A program made the translations under genes and the position numbers. Below are positions 26,343 to 35,582 of a stretch of 64,000 nucleotides of DNA, piece by piece. The stretch covers positions 1-64,000 of the forward strand of contig PNJU01000002.1 in assembly GCA_013822015.1 (NCBI GenBank), in the 5' to 3' direction. The first letter of the stretch is position 1; each line of letters begins with the position of its first letter. The notes below the pieces were generated by a model. The model was not told the DNA's origin and ran no database searches. It saw only the letters and a list, made by a program, of their open reading frames with translations. The stretch comes from Candidatus Puniceispirillum sp. (GTDB taxonomy: Bacteria; Pseudomonadota; Alphaproteobacteria; Caedimonadales; UBA1908).

Positions 26343-28109
26343 ATGAAATATTCCATATTCGCGTTTTTAGTTATTGTATTTACAAATCAAAATTCATTTT
26401 CAAGTGCAGCCGAACCACCAAACCTGCAAGAGCAATATCCTGAGATTGTTTTCTGGAGGACGCCTGATGGTGTGCGTGCGATGTATGAGGAGCCAACGCC
26501 CTATCCAAGGGCTGACTTCGAAATATATATGAGAGCACGTAATCTTGCGGGCAATTATGCACCGAATGCACCTCGAGATGAAGCGGAAGAAACCCTACGC
26601 AATGTAGAAAAGCTTCTTGGTGATAAAAGTTTCACCCCGGCCAGGGACCAATTCTACAGAACCCATCTTCGTGCGTGGCTCCAAACTTCTGATTTTCTCG
26701 AACGTGTAAGTGTTTTGACAGAGTACGAAGATTTTCTCTTTCCTCCATCGCTTCCGGCCCAAAGAGAGACTGCGCCATCCTCATTATTTCTACCAACCTA
26801 TCTTCTTGATCCCCTTGCCCAGGCTGCTCAGTGTTACCCCTATGATCGCAGCGTGCTTTTGCCGTCATATCTTTCACAAAGCCCAGAAGAACTGCACGCC
26901 AAAATTAAAGTTCTCATTGCCCATAAAGAAGATCTGTTCTCCAATGCGTTTGGACCCAACTACTCCCGGCGTCGTGCGCATATGATGCGGGGCCTCATGC
27001 AGCAATCCCTTGACAGCATCGAATCTGGCCTCGTGTATGCACGCGCACAGCTCACACGAGAATCGTCCCATGATCTCCTTGTAAATATGATGCTGCTCGA
27101 AAATTATGCCTGCCATGATCCCGCGTTGCAGCAGGCAAGGTTAAAGGCCGTTGAAGACAAAATCCCCGCGCTTGCGCCAGCAAAATCACAGGGAACTGAT
27201 TTGTATTTACTGAGAAAGTCCACATGTTCAAGTTTGCCTGAGACGAAAATTGAAAAGTTTGCAATGGCGCACTCTCAGGTATTCTTTACGGACTGCGAGC
27301 CGGAATCCTCCCATATGCTGCGAGTTGTCGGCGCGCAAGAACAGCGGACATCTTTAAGTATTAATAATTTTCTGGTGCGCATACCAGAAGATAAAATACT
27401 TCCCTTTGCTAGCTTCTTTGTGAATCTTAACGATATTCCATCAGCCGAAAATATCCGTAACTTGAGCTTAGCACTCTCGAAGCTCTCCCACGATCGTCTT
27501 CAAACAATTTTTGAGTGCTATCAAGATCTTTGTACGCCCAATATGCAAGTGGCGGATGTCGTAAACTTTGCCGTCTTTGAACGGTTTTCCGGAGATCAAA
27601 TTCGCGCGAGTGCTCGACTTTTCCGCTCAAGTAATGAACCGTCTGGAACACCCTTTAGCTTCGCGTCTTGGTCGCGCATTCCCCATTTGGTCTATCACTC
27701 TTTGAGCGCGGAGCAGATAAGTGTCCTACTATCCAGTGACGCCGAGAAGTTTCTCAGTAACTTGGGGCGCCGTGCTCGGCAAGTTTTTATTTTTGGTCAG
27801 AGCGCTGGTGATCAGATGATTTTTGGTGGGATGAAAGAGCTTGACGCACCACAACTAGAAAACCTCTTTGCCCATGGTTTGGGTTTGTTTCCTAAGCCCC
27901 TTAATAAGGATCCTAATTATCTTATGGAGACAACCTCTCAAATCAAGGAGCTTGAGCCGGAAGAAATTCCAATGCTAGCCACAAGTTTCATTGATGAAGT
28001 GGAGCCACCCAGCTCACCGCGTATCGCCCATGCCGTCGAGCTACTTGTGCAAAAACGTGGAAACACGCCGCGTGGCATGCAGGCACATGCCATCGATGTG
28101 TGTAACTAG
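26343..28109 (+). CDS. Large secreted protein of unknown function (588 residues)
   Basis: A 588-residue protein with a signal peptide (MKYSIFAFLVIVFTNQNS, cleavage near SSAAE). I do not recognise the mature protein. It is mostly helical, with no membrane segment. Short recurring patterns such as EIPMLATSFID, LENLFAHGLGLF, and LSLALSKLSHDRLQ with spacing of roughly 35-40 residues in the C-terminal half suggest an alpha-solenoid-like repeat array; this is a visual impression. It is flanked by AT-rich DNA upstream, and its stop overlaps the convergent secreted gene by four bases. A secreted effector or surface protein is possible. Confidence 0.6.
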   Translation: MKYSIFAFLVIVFTNQNSFSSAAEPPNLQEQYPEIVFWRTPDGVRAMYEEPTPYPRADFEIYMRARNLAGNYAPNAPRDEAEETLRNVEKLLGDKSFTPARDQFYRTHLRAWLQTSDFLERVSVLTEYEDFLFPPSLPAQRETAPSSLFLPTYLLDPLAQAAQCYPYDRSVLLPSYLSQSPEELHAKIKVLIAHKEDLFSNAFGPNYSRRRAHMMRGLMQQSLDSIESGLVYARAQLTRESSHDLLVNMMLLENYACHDPALQQARLKAVEDKIPALAPAKSQGTDLYLLRKSTCSSLPETKIEKFAMAHSQVFFTDCEPESSHMLRVVGAQEQRTSLSINNFLVRIPEDKILPFASFFVNLNDIPSAENIRNLSLALSKLSHDRLQTIFECYQDLCTPNMQVADVVNFAVFERFSGDQIRASARLFRSSNEPSGTPFSFASWSRIPHLVYHSLSAEQISVLLSSDAEKFLSNLGRRARQVFIFGQSAGDQMIFGGMKELDAPQLENLFAHGLGLFPKPLNKDPNYLMETTSQIKELEPEEIPMLATSFIDEVEPPSSPRIAHAVELLVQKRGNTPRGMQAHAIDVCN

Positions 28110-29317
28110 CGTGCGCGACGTCTTGCTTTGTGCTTACCTCTGGAGGAAGCCGTTTGCTTCTTTGTGGCGCGTGGGGCGTGACCTTGAGAGGCCATAACAA
28201 TAATGCGCCCCCGTCCTTCTAGGTGCGCGGCGGCTGTGCGGAAAAAACACTTAAAACGAAGGGCGGCTAGTTCATCAAGGGGATTAAACTGCTCCATCAG
28301 GGCCGCCAGTATGGTAAATTGAGCACTGACTTTCGCAATAGTAAGCTTGTCTGCGTGAATGAACCAGCTCACGAAGGCGTCGTGTTGGGTTTGGTTCTTA
28401 TGGGGGGAGATTGACCACAGCGCATCGCTCATAAGCGGTTTTAGCTTTGGGGAGGCAAGTGTGTTATTAACTTGCGTCAGTAAAGCATGGCGTGGGTCAG
28501 GATCTAGGATCAAGTCTATGCCCCGATTCAAAGGAGGGGTTTGAAAGATACTGGCAAAGTACTCAAGACCCTCATGGACAAAGACCAAGCGCGCAACATA
28601 GTTCACACGCGCGAGTGAAAAGGGTTCCTGTACCTTGGGGCTCTGTCTATAAGCAATCACTTGGCGATCCAGCCACTGCGCCTCATTTTGAACGCGGCCA
28701 AACGCGTGAAGTGCCTCTTGCCACGCTGGTGCAAAATAAACCGCTCTGCGTAAAGTAGAAAACACATTGCCTATTAAGGCAAAGGACGCCGTATAGAGGC
28801 GCATGTGCGTATTAAAGGTGTGCATCTGCGCATAGAAATTTTGCCCCTCTTGGCTAAAGCATTTTCTCAGCTTAATGGGAAGCTTGGCGCACACACCAGG
28901 CAGAAGTAGTAACGCCCTGTACTGTATAAGCGGCAGTTGCGTCTGAAGGACTTCATTGGTTTGAAACAGTTTATTGACTGCGTCAACTGAGGCATCGTCA
29001 GGCTGCTTGTCAGCAGAGAAAGCAGTTTTGCACAGGGCGGCAGTCTCTTCGTCGGCCAGGACTACCTCTGAAAACGCCCCTACGCATTGATTGATCTGAT
29101 CGATATAGTAGTTTGCCGACTCAAGCGTACTTGGGTCAAGGGTTTGGGGAAAGGGAAGGTCTTGCAGGAAATCGAGTATATCGCCATCCCTGGGGACCTC
29201 GCGCGGCGAGGACAAGGGTGGCACCTCCCATGACTCCCCATGAGTGGCTTTCACAAGTATGGGTAAAAAGCAAAAGAGAAGCGGTCCCAATTGAAGGAGG
29301 GAACGCCAACGCGTCAT
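28106..29317 (-). CDS. Secreted protein of unknown function with basic C-terminal tail
   Basis: A 403-residue protein with a signal peptide (MTRWRSLLQLGPLLFCFLPI). The mature protein is helical with scattered Cys. The last ~25 residues are strongly basic (ATKKQTASSRGKHKARRRAR), resembling a nucleic-acid-binding or nuclear-targeting tail. The ATG overlaps the stop of the carbonic anhydrase gene (ATGA), so the two are translationally coupled. No family recognised. Confidence 0.6.
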   Translation of the reverse strand: MTRWRSLLQLGPLLFCFLPILVKATHGESWEVPPLSSPREVPRDGDILDFLQDLPFPQTLDPSTLESANYYIDQINQCVGAFSEVVLADEETAALCKTAFSADKQPDDASVDAVNKLFQTNEVLQTQLPLIQYRALLLLPGVCAKLPIKLRKCFSQEGQNFYAQMHTFNTHMRLYTASFALIGNVFSTLRRAVYFAPAWQEALHAFGRVQNEAQWLDRQVIAYRQSPKVQEPFSLARVNYVARLVFVHEGLEYFASIFQTPPLNRGIDLILDPDPRHALLTQVNNTLASPKLKPLMSDALWSISPHKNQTQHDAFVSWFIHADKLTIAKVSAQFTILAALMEQFNPLDELAALRFKCFFRTAAAHLEGRGRIIVMASQGHAPRATKKQTASSRGKHKARRRAR

Positions 29318-29931
29318 AGCATGGCCTCTTCCAGGGGTTTAAAGCCCTTTGTTTGATCACAGAAAAAGCCAACGATTCCAGTGCTAATATCAAAGAACCA
29401 CCTGTGGATAGCCAAGTCGCCAGCATCGAACCGTTCCTTCACCCATGGGAATGCAAGGCAATTGTCATAGGATTGTGACATGGCGTGCTTGGCGTATAAG
29501 TCAGCGTCACATGTATGCTCACTTTCGTCCTTAACAAGGCTGACCCAGTTATTAATAAAGTCGTTTTCTGTGGCCGCGCCCTGCTTGAGAAGTGTCTGGA
29601 TACCACCACATTGGCTGTGTCCCAATATGATAATGTGTTTCACCTTTAAAAACCGCACAGCAAACTCGAGGGCGGCACTTGTGCCGTGGTGTGCTTCATC
29701 CCTTTCATAGGGAGGAATGATGTTTGCAACATTGCGTACAACAAATAGCTCGCCAGGGTCGCACTGTAAAATAAGGGCCGGATCAACCCGTGAGTCACAA
29801 CATGCCACAACAAGCACCTTTGGGCTTTGTCCCTCCTGTGACAAAGCACGCATCATAGAGTACTCACCCTGGGCATATTTTGAGCGAAACTCTTTATATC
29901 CATTCAATATTTTTGCAAACTGCTGCTGCAT
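29314..29931 (-). CDS. Beta-class carbonic anhydrase
   Basis: A 205-residue zinc enzyme interconverting carbon dioxide and bicarbonate. Zn ligands and catalytic dyad: VVACCDSRVDP (Cys and Asp-Arg) and IIILGHSQCGGI (His and Cys). Also GELFVVRNVANIIPP and the C-terminal WFFDISTG. I chose the ATG at 29931 (MQQQFAKILNGY), since upstream in-frame codons run into the divergent aminotransferase leader. It overlaps the downstream secreted-protein gene by four bases. Confidence 0.93.
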   Translation of the reverse strand: MQQQFAKILNGYKEFRSKYAQGEYSMMRALSQEGQSPKVLVVACCDSRVDPALILQCDPGELFVVRNVANIIPPYERDEAHHGTSAALEFAVRFLKVKHIIILGHSQCGGIQTLLKQGAATENDFINNWVSLVKDESEHTCDADLYAKHAMSQSYDNCLAFPWVKERFDAGDLAIHRWFFDISTGIVGFFCDQTKGFKPLEEAML

Positions 29932-30067
29932 GGTCTGCTTTCCAGCTCTCAAATCCTGAGGCATCTTAGCACATTTGACACACCTGGCAAGAATGCGTGA
30001 TTTCCCTTGCACAGTGGGCCTGCGCACGTTAGTAAGAAAGGAGTTTTTTACTCACAAAGGCATTTCC

Positions 30068-31270
30068 ATGACATACCTTGCAAAGCGTCTTTCCCAAATC
30101 AAGCCCTCGCCAACACTTAGCCTCATGAAACAAGCACAAGAGATGCGCGAAAGGGGCCTGGACGTCCTTATTTTGGCAGCCGGTGAGCCTGATTTTTTTA
30201 CGCCAGACTGGATTGCGACCGCCGCAAAAGGCGCCATCGATGCGCACAAAACAAAGTACACAGATGTGGTGGGCACCCCTGCCCTGCGCAAAGCAGTATG
30301 TGAAAAATTTGAAAAAGAAAATAACCTGCACTATACGCCCGACGAGGTTATCGTCAGCACTGGGGGAAAACAGGTTATTTTCAACGCGTTCCTCGCGACC
30401 TTAGATGCGGGTGACGAAGTCATCATCCCAGCGCCCTTTTGGGTCTCTTACCCAGACATGGCGCTTTTGGCTGAGGGCAAACCCGTTTTTGTCTCGTGCC
30501 CAGAAGAGGATGGCTTTAAGCTGACACCCAAGCGTCTTCGCGACGCCATTACGCCGCGCACAAAGTGGCTTGTTTTGAACTCGCCCAGCAATCCCACAGG
30601 CGCCATCTACAGCAAAGAAGAGCTCATAGCGCTTGGCCAAGTTCTGCTTGAACACCCCCATGTGCTGACCCTTTGCGATGATATTTATGAGCATATTCAA
30701 TACACGGGACGCCCGTTTGAAACGCTCGCGTCAGTCGAGCCTCTCTTAAAGGACCGCGTTCTGACCCTCAATGGCGTCTCAAAAGCCTATGCCATGACGG
30801 GGTGGCGCATTGGCTTTGCAGGTGGACCACTCCCGCTTATTAAAGCCATGGGAATGATTCAATCACAGAGCACCTCGAATCCGTGCTCCATTGCACAGGA
30901 GGCGGCTTTGGCTGCCCTTTCAGGGCCAAAAGAGTTTCTAGGTGACTTTCGTGCCTCATTCCAAGGGCGCCGTGATGAGACTGTAAGAGCCATAGAAGCC
31001 TGTGATGGTCTGACCTGCGCTGCCCCCGAGGGCGCCTTTTACCTGTATGTTGGGTGCAAGGGTTTGCTTGGAAGGACAACACCGGCAGGCGCAACACTCC
31101 AAACAGATGCCCAAGTGTGCCAGTACTTTCTTGAAGAGGCCCTTGTGGCGGCCGTGGCTGGAGAAGCCTTTGGATTGTCACCATACTTTCGCATTTCCTA
31201 CGCAACAGATATGAAAACATTGGTGGAGGCCTGCCGTCGCCTGGCCGAGGCCATTAAAAAATTGAAATAA
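30068..31270 (+). CDS. aspC: Pyridoxal-phosphate aminotransferase, aspartate aminotransferase type (class I/II)
   Basis: A 400-residue fold-type I aminotransferase. Motifs: LAAGEPDFFTPDWI, YTDVVGTPALRKAV, NSPSNPTGAIYS, LCDDIYEHIQY and the PLP-binding lysine in GVSKAYAMTGWRIGF; the C-terminal substrate-binding Arg is in YFRISYATD. It transfers amino groups between aspartate and 2-oxoglutarate, possibly also aromatic substrates, which would fit the HppD gene in this genome. The ATG at 30068 is preceded by AAAGG. The gene is divergent from the carbonic anhydrase. Confidence 0.92.
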   Translation: MTYLAKRLSQIKPSPTLSLMKQAQEMRERGLDVLILAAGEPDFFTPDWIATAAKGAIDAHKTKYTDVVGTPALRKAVCEKFEKENNLHYTPDEVIVSTGGKQVIFNAFLATLDAGDEVIIPAPFWVSYPDMALLAEGKPVFVSCPEEDGFKLTPKRLRDAITPRTKWLVLNSPSNPTGAIYSKEELIALGQVLLEHPHVLTLCDDIYEHIQYTGRPFETLASVEPLLKDRVLTLNGVSKAYAMTGWRIGFAGGPLPLIKAMGMIQSQSTSNPCSIAQEAALAALSGPKEFLGDFRASFQGRRDETVRAIEACDGLTCAAPEGAFYLYVGCKGLLGRTTPAGATLQTDAQVCQYFLEEALVAAVAGEAFGLSPYFRISYATDMKTLVEACRRLAEAIKKLK

Positions 31271-31302
31271 AAGCGCAGGATACTGCTCTTCTTAACTCTT
31301 TT

Positions 31303-31332
31303 TTGACTTATTTTTGGCTAAAATTGTTTAGT
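31303..31332 (+). promoter_or_regulatory. Candidate promoter for patatin-MscS genes
   Basis: TTGACT at 31303-31308 and TTTAGT at 31327-31332 with an 18-base spacer, 24 bases before the ATG at 31356. Confidence 0.4.
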
Positions 31333-31355
31333 TAGGAATAAGACAGGGGTCAAAA

Positions 31356-32414
31356 ATGGCTGATAATGCTCACAATGCAAACGACAAGTCTGCATCCAAA
31401 GAAGAAAAGAAGGTGATTGCCGTCGCCCTCCAGGGGGGTGGTTCACACGGCGCATATACCTGGGGCGTGCTGGACGCCCTTCTGGAGGATGAGCGCATTT
31501 CCATCGAGGGCCTGAGTGGTACGAGTGCCGGTGGCCTCAACGCCACCGCCGCTGCCCAAGGAATTGCCATGCATGGCAACAAGGGCGCGAGGGAGACCCT
31601 TGCCAAACTCTGGCACTTAGTGGGTGAAGAAGGACGCAAGAGTCCCCTAAAAGCCTTCCCATGGGACAAGGCTGTGAAGAACTTTAGTGTTTCTAACACG
31701 CCAGCCTATAAGGCGCTTCAGTTCTTCACGGGGATCCTGTCTCCTTATCAGTTTAATCCTCGCAACAAACATCCCCTTGCGCCTGTCATTGATGAGGTAT
31801 TTGATTTTGAGACACTCTCCCAAACGGATAAGGTGGGTCTTTTCCTGTGCGCGACCCACATTGCCACTGGTAAGTTGAAGATCTTCACAGGCAAGGAGCT
31901 TTCACGTGAGGCTGTCATGGCGTCTGCGTGCGTCCCGACCCTCTTCCAAGCCATGGAAGTTGAAGGTGAGTTCTACTGGGACGGTGGATTCATTGGAAAT
32001 CCGGCTATTTATCCTTTGATCTACAATCTTAAAACACCCGACATCCTGGTGATCCAGATTCGCCGTGTCCATGATCCCATGGTCCCCATCACAGTTCATG
32101 ATATCCATAACCGCTTAGGTGAGATTACCCAGAACTCGTGCTTAACACGCGAGATGCGCTCCATTGCCTTTATTACCAAGCTCATCGAGGACGGTGTGAT
32201 TCCCGCGGACAAGATCAAAAAACTCAACATGCACTTGATCCGTGATGACGGTTTCTTTGGCAGCATTGACCGTGCCAGCGGATTTTGCTCAGATCCAGAC
32301 TTCCTTGACTACCTCTTCAAGGCCGGCCGGCGTTCTGGCAAAGCGTGGCTCAATGAGAACTTTAAAAGCATCGGCCATAAGTCGACCGCGCGCATTGAAG
32401 AAGATTTTATCTAA
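31356..32414 (+). CDS. Patatin-like phospholipase
   Basis: A 352-residue lipid acyl hydrolase. The oxyanion loop GGGSHG is at residues 27-32, the nucleophile Ser57 is in GLSGTSAGG, and the catalytic Asp is in YWDGGFIGNP (about residue 208), so the Ser-Asp dyad is intact. There is no signal peptide; the N-terminal 18 residues are polar and charged. Members in intracellular bacteria can act on host membranes after non-classical export, but a housekeeping lipid role is equally possible. It lies 50 bases upstream of the mechanosensitive channel gene, so co-transcription is likely. Confidence 0.9.
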   Translation: MADNAHNANDKSASKEEKKVIAVALQGGGSHGAYTWGVLDALLEDERISIEGLSGTSAGGLNATAAAQGIAMHGNKGARETLAKLWHLVGEEGRKSPLKAFPWDKAVKNFSVSNTPAYKALQFFTGILSPYQFNPRNKHPLAPVIDEVFDFETLSQTDKVGLFLCATHIATGKLKIFTGKELSREAVMASACVPTLFQAMEVEGEFYWDGGFIGNPAIYPLIYNLKTPDILVIQIRRVHDPMVPITVHDIHNRLGEITQNSCLTREMRSIAFITKLIEDGVIPADKIKKLNMHLIRDDGFFGSIDRASGFCSDPDFLDYLFKAGRRSGKAWLNENFKSIGHKSTARIEEDFI

Positions 32415-32464
32415 GAGCACGCTGCATAGCAAAAAGGAAGACAACGGAAGGGACAGGCAAAACC

Positions 32465-33919
32465 ATGGCGCTACTGATCGGAGTCGCGGTATGTGTCATC
32501 CTTTCCCTTCTTTTATACCTGACGCACTTTATTGAGTTTGTGCACTTTCCCTCTGCGCACTTAGCAACACAAATCCTTCAATCAGTTATAATCATCGCGC
32601 AGTTTTTTGTGATTAAGCGACTTTTTGCGACGCTTATCTGGATCCCATACGAAAAGTTGCGGGGCAAACCTGCGCCCAGGCTCTTCATTGATCTTGGCTC
32701 CTGGATCTTGCTGACCGTTGCCGTACTGTGCATTACGGTGCTGGTTTTTGAACAGCCAGTCATCAGCCTTTTCACCTTTGGTGGTTTGATCAGTGCCGGC
32801 ATCGCCTTCGCCCTTCAGTCCATGGTTCTTGACGTTTTTTCGGGTATCGTGATGGATCTGGAGCGCCCGTATGACATCAAGGATTGGCTGAAAATTCCTG
32901 ATTTTCCTGAAGGCATGGTGACAAAGATTGGTGCCCGTGTCACGACGTTGGTCACCATGGACAATACGTCCATCATTATTCCCCATGGAAAGCTGGCCCA
33001 AAACCCATTCATCAATTATAGCAAGCCAACACCTGCCTATTGGGATCAAATTCAAATTGGTCTAGATCACGTGGTCCCCATTGACCGCGCTGAGCGTCTT
33101 ATGAAAGCCGCCATCATCCATCTCAAAGAAGTTCATAATGGTAAGTGCCATGTGTGGGCAACCAGTGCGGTATCGGCGGGTATTTATTATACCGTGCGTT
33201 ACTTGGTTGAGGATCATTTTTACTGGTACCAAGCCAGGAGCGCCGTGATTACCGCCATTGCTGACCACCTTCACCGGTATGGTTTGCGCATCTCTGAGTC
33301 ACTGGGTGAATACGCCCTCACACGGGGCGGCAGGCCCTACAAAGAGGTAGACGCCCTCGATCGAAATACTGTGATTGCGCAGGTGCCACTATTTACCTCC
33401 CTTGACGAGGATATTATTTCCCATCTATGCCTCAATGCCAACGCGCACTTTTTTAGGGAAGGCGAAACCATCATCACGAAGGGAGATGCGGGGGACTCCA
33501 TGTTTATTGTTGGTGAGGGGGTTGCAGAAGTATTGCTCGATGACCATGAGAACGCTCAAAATGGCCGCAAGGACACACGCATTGAACTAGGCCCTTGGGG
33601 AGGGCATCTTGAGAAAAGCCGCTCACATCGTCCCATCCACGCGGGACAGTACTTTGGTGAAATGGCTCTTTTGCTTGGTCAACAAAGAAGCGCAACGGTT
33701 ATTGCAAAAACAGATGTGCTTCTCTATGAAATCTCTAAGGAAATGATGACACCGCTTTTGAAAGCGCACCCAGAGATTGCCCAGCACATGAGCGATATGA
33801 TGGCCAGGCGTCAGATAGAGCTTTCACACGCCATGGGTAAAAAGGCAGAGCTTGAGAAGCAACGTGAGCTTGCCTCAACAAAAATTCTCGAAGGCATGAA
33901 AACATTTTTTGATCTCTAA
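32465..33919 (+). CDS. MscS-family mechanosensitive channel with C-terminal cyclic-nucleotide-binding domain
   Basis: A 484-residue membrane protein. About four hydrophobic segments end in the pore helix (GGLISAGIAFALQSMVLDVFSG), followed by the MscS beta domain (DIKDWLKIPD, NTSIIIPHGKLAQNPFINY). Residues about 310-440 form a cyclic-nucleotide-binding fold: VPLFTSLDEDIISHL, FREGETIITKGDAGDSMFIV, and YFGEMALLLGQQRSATVIA with the phosphate-binding cassette. Such fusions are known as bCNG-type channels and can be ligand-gated. The nucleotide is unknown. It follows the patatin gene. Confidence 0.92.
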   Translation: MALLIGVAVCVILSLLLYLTHFIEFVHFPSAHLATQILQSVIIIAQFFVIKRLFATLIWIPYEKLRGKPAPRLFIDLGSWILLTVAVLCITVLVFEQPVISLFTFGGLISAGIAFALQSMVLDVFSGIVMDLERPYDIKDWLKIPDFPEGMVTKIGARVTTLVTMDNTSIIIPHGKLAQNPFINYSKPTPAYWDQIQIGLDHVVPIDRAERLMKAAIIHLKEVHNGKCHVWATSAVSAGIYYTVRYLVEDHFYWYQARSAVITAIADHLHRYGLRISESLGEYALTRGGRPYKEVDALDRNTVIAQVPLFTSLDEDIISHLCLNANAHFFREGETIITKGDAGDSMFIVGEGVAEVLLDDHENAQNGRKDTRIELGPWGGHLEKSRSHRPIHAGQYFGEMALLLGQQRSATVIAKTDVLLYEISKEMMTPLLKAHPEIAQHMSDMMARRQIELSHAMGKKAELEKQRELASTKILEGMKTFFDL

Positions 33920-33939
33920 GCGCTGCGCCCCTAATCCCA

Positions 33940-33967
33940 TTGACTATGCTCGTTTTTATGCTACTGT
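33940..33967 (+). promoter_or_regulatory. Candidate promoter for the 306-residue secreted protein gene
   Basis: TTGACT at 33940-33945 and TACTGT at 33962-33967 with a 16-base spacer, 24 bases before the ATG at 33992. Confidence 0.4.
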
Positions 33968-33991
33968 TTTTTATTTTTAGACTGGTTTACT

Positions 33992-34912
33992 ATGCGCTTT
34001 ATTCATCTTTTGTTGCTCGCCCTTCACACTTCAACCCTTTGTTTTTCAAGCAGCTTTAGTGGGCCCCTTTTGGAACAAGACGAAAGAGGGCTCCTTCGTG
34101 ACCATTGCCAACTGGTTGCAGAGGCTGCGCAAAGGGCATATACACGCATAAATCAGCATTGGTCTTATCCTGACGCAGCAATCGCAGAAAAGGGGTCAAC
34201 CACGTCACCGTACTGGACTTTGGAGGATGAGCTCTTTCTCCTCGTGCCCAATAAGACCTATTTTGCTGAAATTGCTCAAAATGGACCTATTGATTTTTGT
34301 GCTGCCTTTAATTCCTTGCTTGACTCCCCGGCCCAACTTGAATGTCGCTTGGCCATGCAAGTCAGCAAAATCATGTGCACATGCGCTCTTTTAGGAGAGG
34401 ACAGTTTTAATAAACTAGCACGCTCAATTTGGGAGGATGTGCACGCAAAGGAAGAAGAGCAATTCTTTCTGGAGGTGTTGTCTGAAAAATTCTGGGGGCA
34501 TGCACCAGTTCCCCAAAGAAGTGCTCAACTGATTGGACGCTCACTCTACATTGCAAACGTGTCAGATTATGTGACACGTTTCCCAAAAGGCTCATTTCGG
34601 GGACATAACCTCATGTGTGTGGGTCTTGATCTGTTCATGGGTTTTGGGGACATTTTTAAAAACGGCCCAGTATCCATTGAGGATGTGCTCAAGGATCTCC
34701 ATCGGGCCTATGCAGATACAACACTCAGCTTCGATAAGTTTTTGCTCCGGCAAGGCCTAGCTCAACGAGAGTATGCTCTATACAGTATGACAGGCGTTTT
34801 GGATGTGCGGGGCATTCGGGACTTTAAAGAAACAAAGCAGTTGGCCATAGCACATGATCTGCCTGAAGATTCAGAGGCTTCACACAGGTCTCAAGCAAGC
34901 AGCTCCCTATGA
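33992..34912 (+). CDS. Secreted protein of unknown function (306 residues)
   Basis: It starts with a signal peptide (MRFIHLLLLALHTSTLCFSS). The mature ~285 residues are helical and acidic, with several Cys (AALGEDSF region: ICTCALLGED-like), no membrane segment and a Ser/Gln/Ala-rich tail. No family recognised. The stop is TGA, showing that TGA is used as a stop in this genome. It has its own candidate promoter and stands alone between the channel gene and a convergent kinase-like gene. Confidence 0.55.
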   Translation: MRFIHLLLLALHTSTLCFSSSFSGPLLEQDERGLLRDHCQLVAEAAQRAYTRINQHWSYPDAAIAEKGSTTSPYWTLEDELFLLVPNKTYFAEIAQNGPIDFCAAFNSLLDSPAQLECRLAMQVSKIMCTCALLGEDSFNKLARSIWEDVHAKEEEQFFLEVLSEKFWGHAPVPQRSAQLIGRSLYIANVSDYVTRFPKGSFRGHNLMCVGLDLFMGFGDIFKNGPVSIEDVLKDLHRAYADTTLSFDKFLLRQGLAQREYALYSMTGVLDVRGIRDFKETKQLAIAHDLPEDSEASHRSQASSSL

Positions 34913-34984
34913 GAGGAGCCTTCCGCCACCGCATTGACACACAGGGGCTGATGTTCTTCATGCCCTAAAGGCCCCTTGGATTCC

Positions 34985-35527
34985 TTAGAACGGCGATGGG
35001 AGAAGCTCTTCCCGTTCAAAGGCCTCAACATCATTGGGTGATCCCAAGACAATGACATGTCTTTCTCCGGGTTGCGAAAAGATTGTTTCAAGCATCCAGG
35101 AACGCTTGGCGTTAAAGGTCAGGGCGTACTTGAAAAAAGGCCAGGTGATCACCTCGGGACAGTCCTCACGCTTTGAGCTTCTTGGGGTATGGTGTGTTCT
35201 AAGGCGACGCTTCACAACACGCCACAGGCAAAGGACGAGCGGCAGATCAAGATATATGACCACATCAGCGCGCATGGTGCGCAGGCTTAAATTATTGCGC
35301 TGTCCCTCCATGACCCAAGTGTCTTGGGTAACAAGCTCTTCAAGATGTTTGCGCCAAGCCTCTGGATTAGGTTGAGCCCAATTTGCCCCAAAGAAGTAAT
35401 GATCAAGGTGAATGAGGGGTAGCCCTGTTGCGCGCGCAATTTTTTCAGCCAACGTCGATTTTCCAGCGCCCGGGGGGCCAAGGATCAGAATGCGCTTGGC
35501 GTGTGTGAGGATACTCTTGTCGCGCAT
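34985..35527 (-). CDS. P-loop kinase-like protein (FlaR/adenylate-kinase-like)
   Basis: A 180-residue NTPase related to the so-called DNA topology modulation (FlaR) group. The Walker A motif is ILGPPGAGKSTLAEKIA; the first strand-helix is followed by LIHLDHYFFGANW and WVMEGQ, then VVIYLDLPLVLCLWRVVKRR with the lid region RTHHTPRSSKREDCPE. The substrate is unknown; small-molecule or nucleotide kinase is most likely. It lies 55 bases after the TetR gene on the same strand. Confidence 0.75.
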   Translation of the reverse strand: MRDKSILTHAKRILILGPPGAGKSTLAEKIARATGLPLIHLDHYFFGANWAQPNPEAWRKHLEELVTQDTWVMEGQRNNLSLRTMRADVVIYLDLPLVLCLWRVVKRRLRTHHTPRSSKREDCPEVITWPFFKYALTFNAKRSWMLETIFSQPGERHVIVLGSPNDVEAFEREELLPSPF

Positions 35528-35582
35528 ATAAACCTCTTGAACTGAAAAACGATCTATCCCTAATGCAAGGAGGGATGATTGT

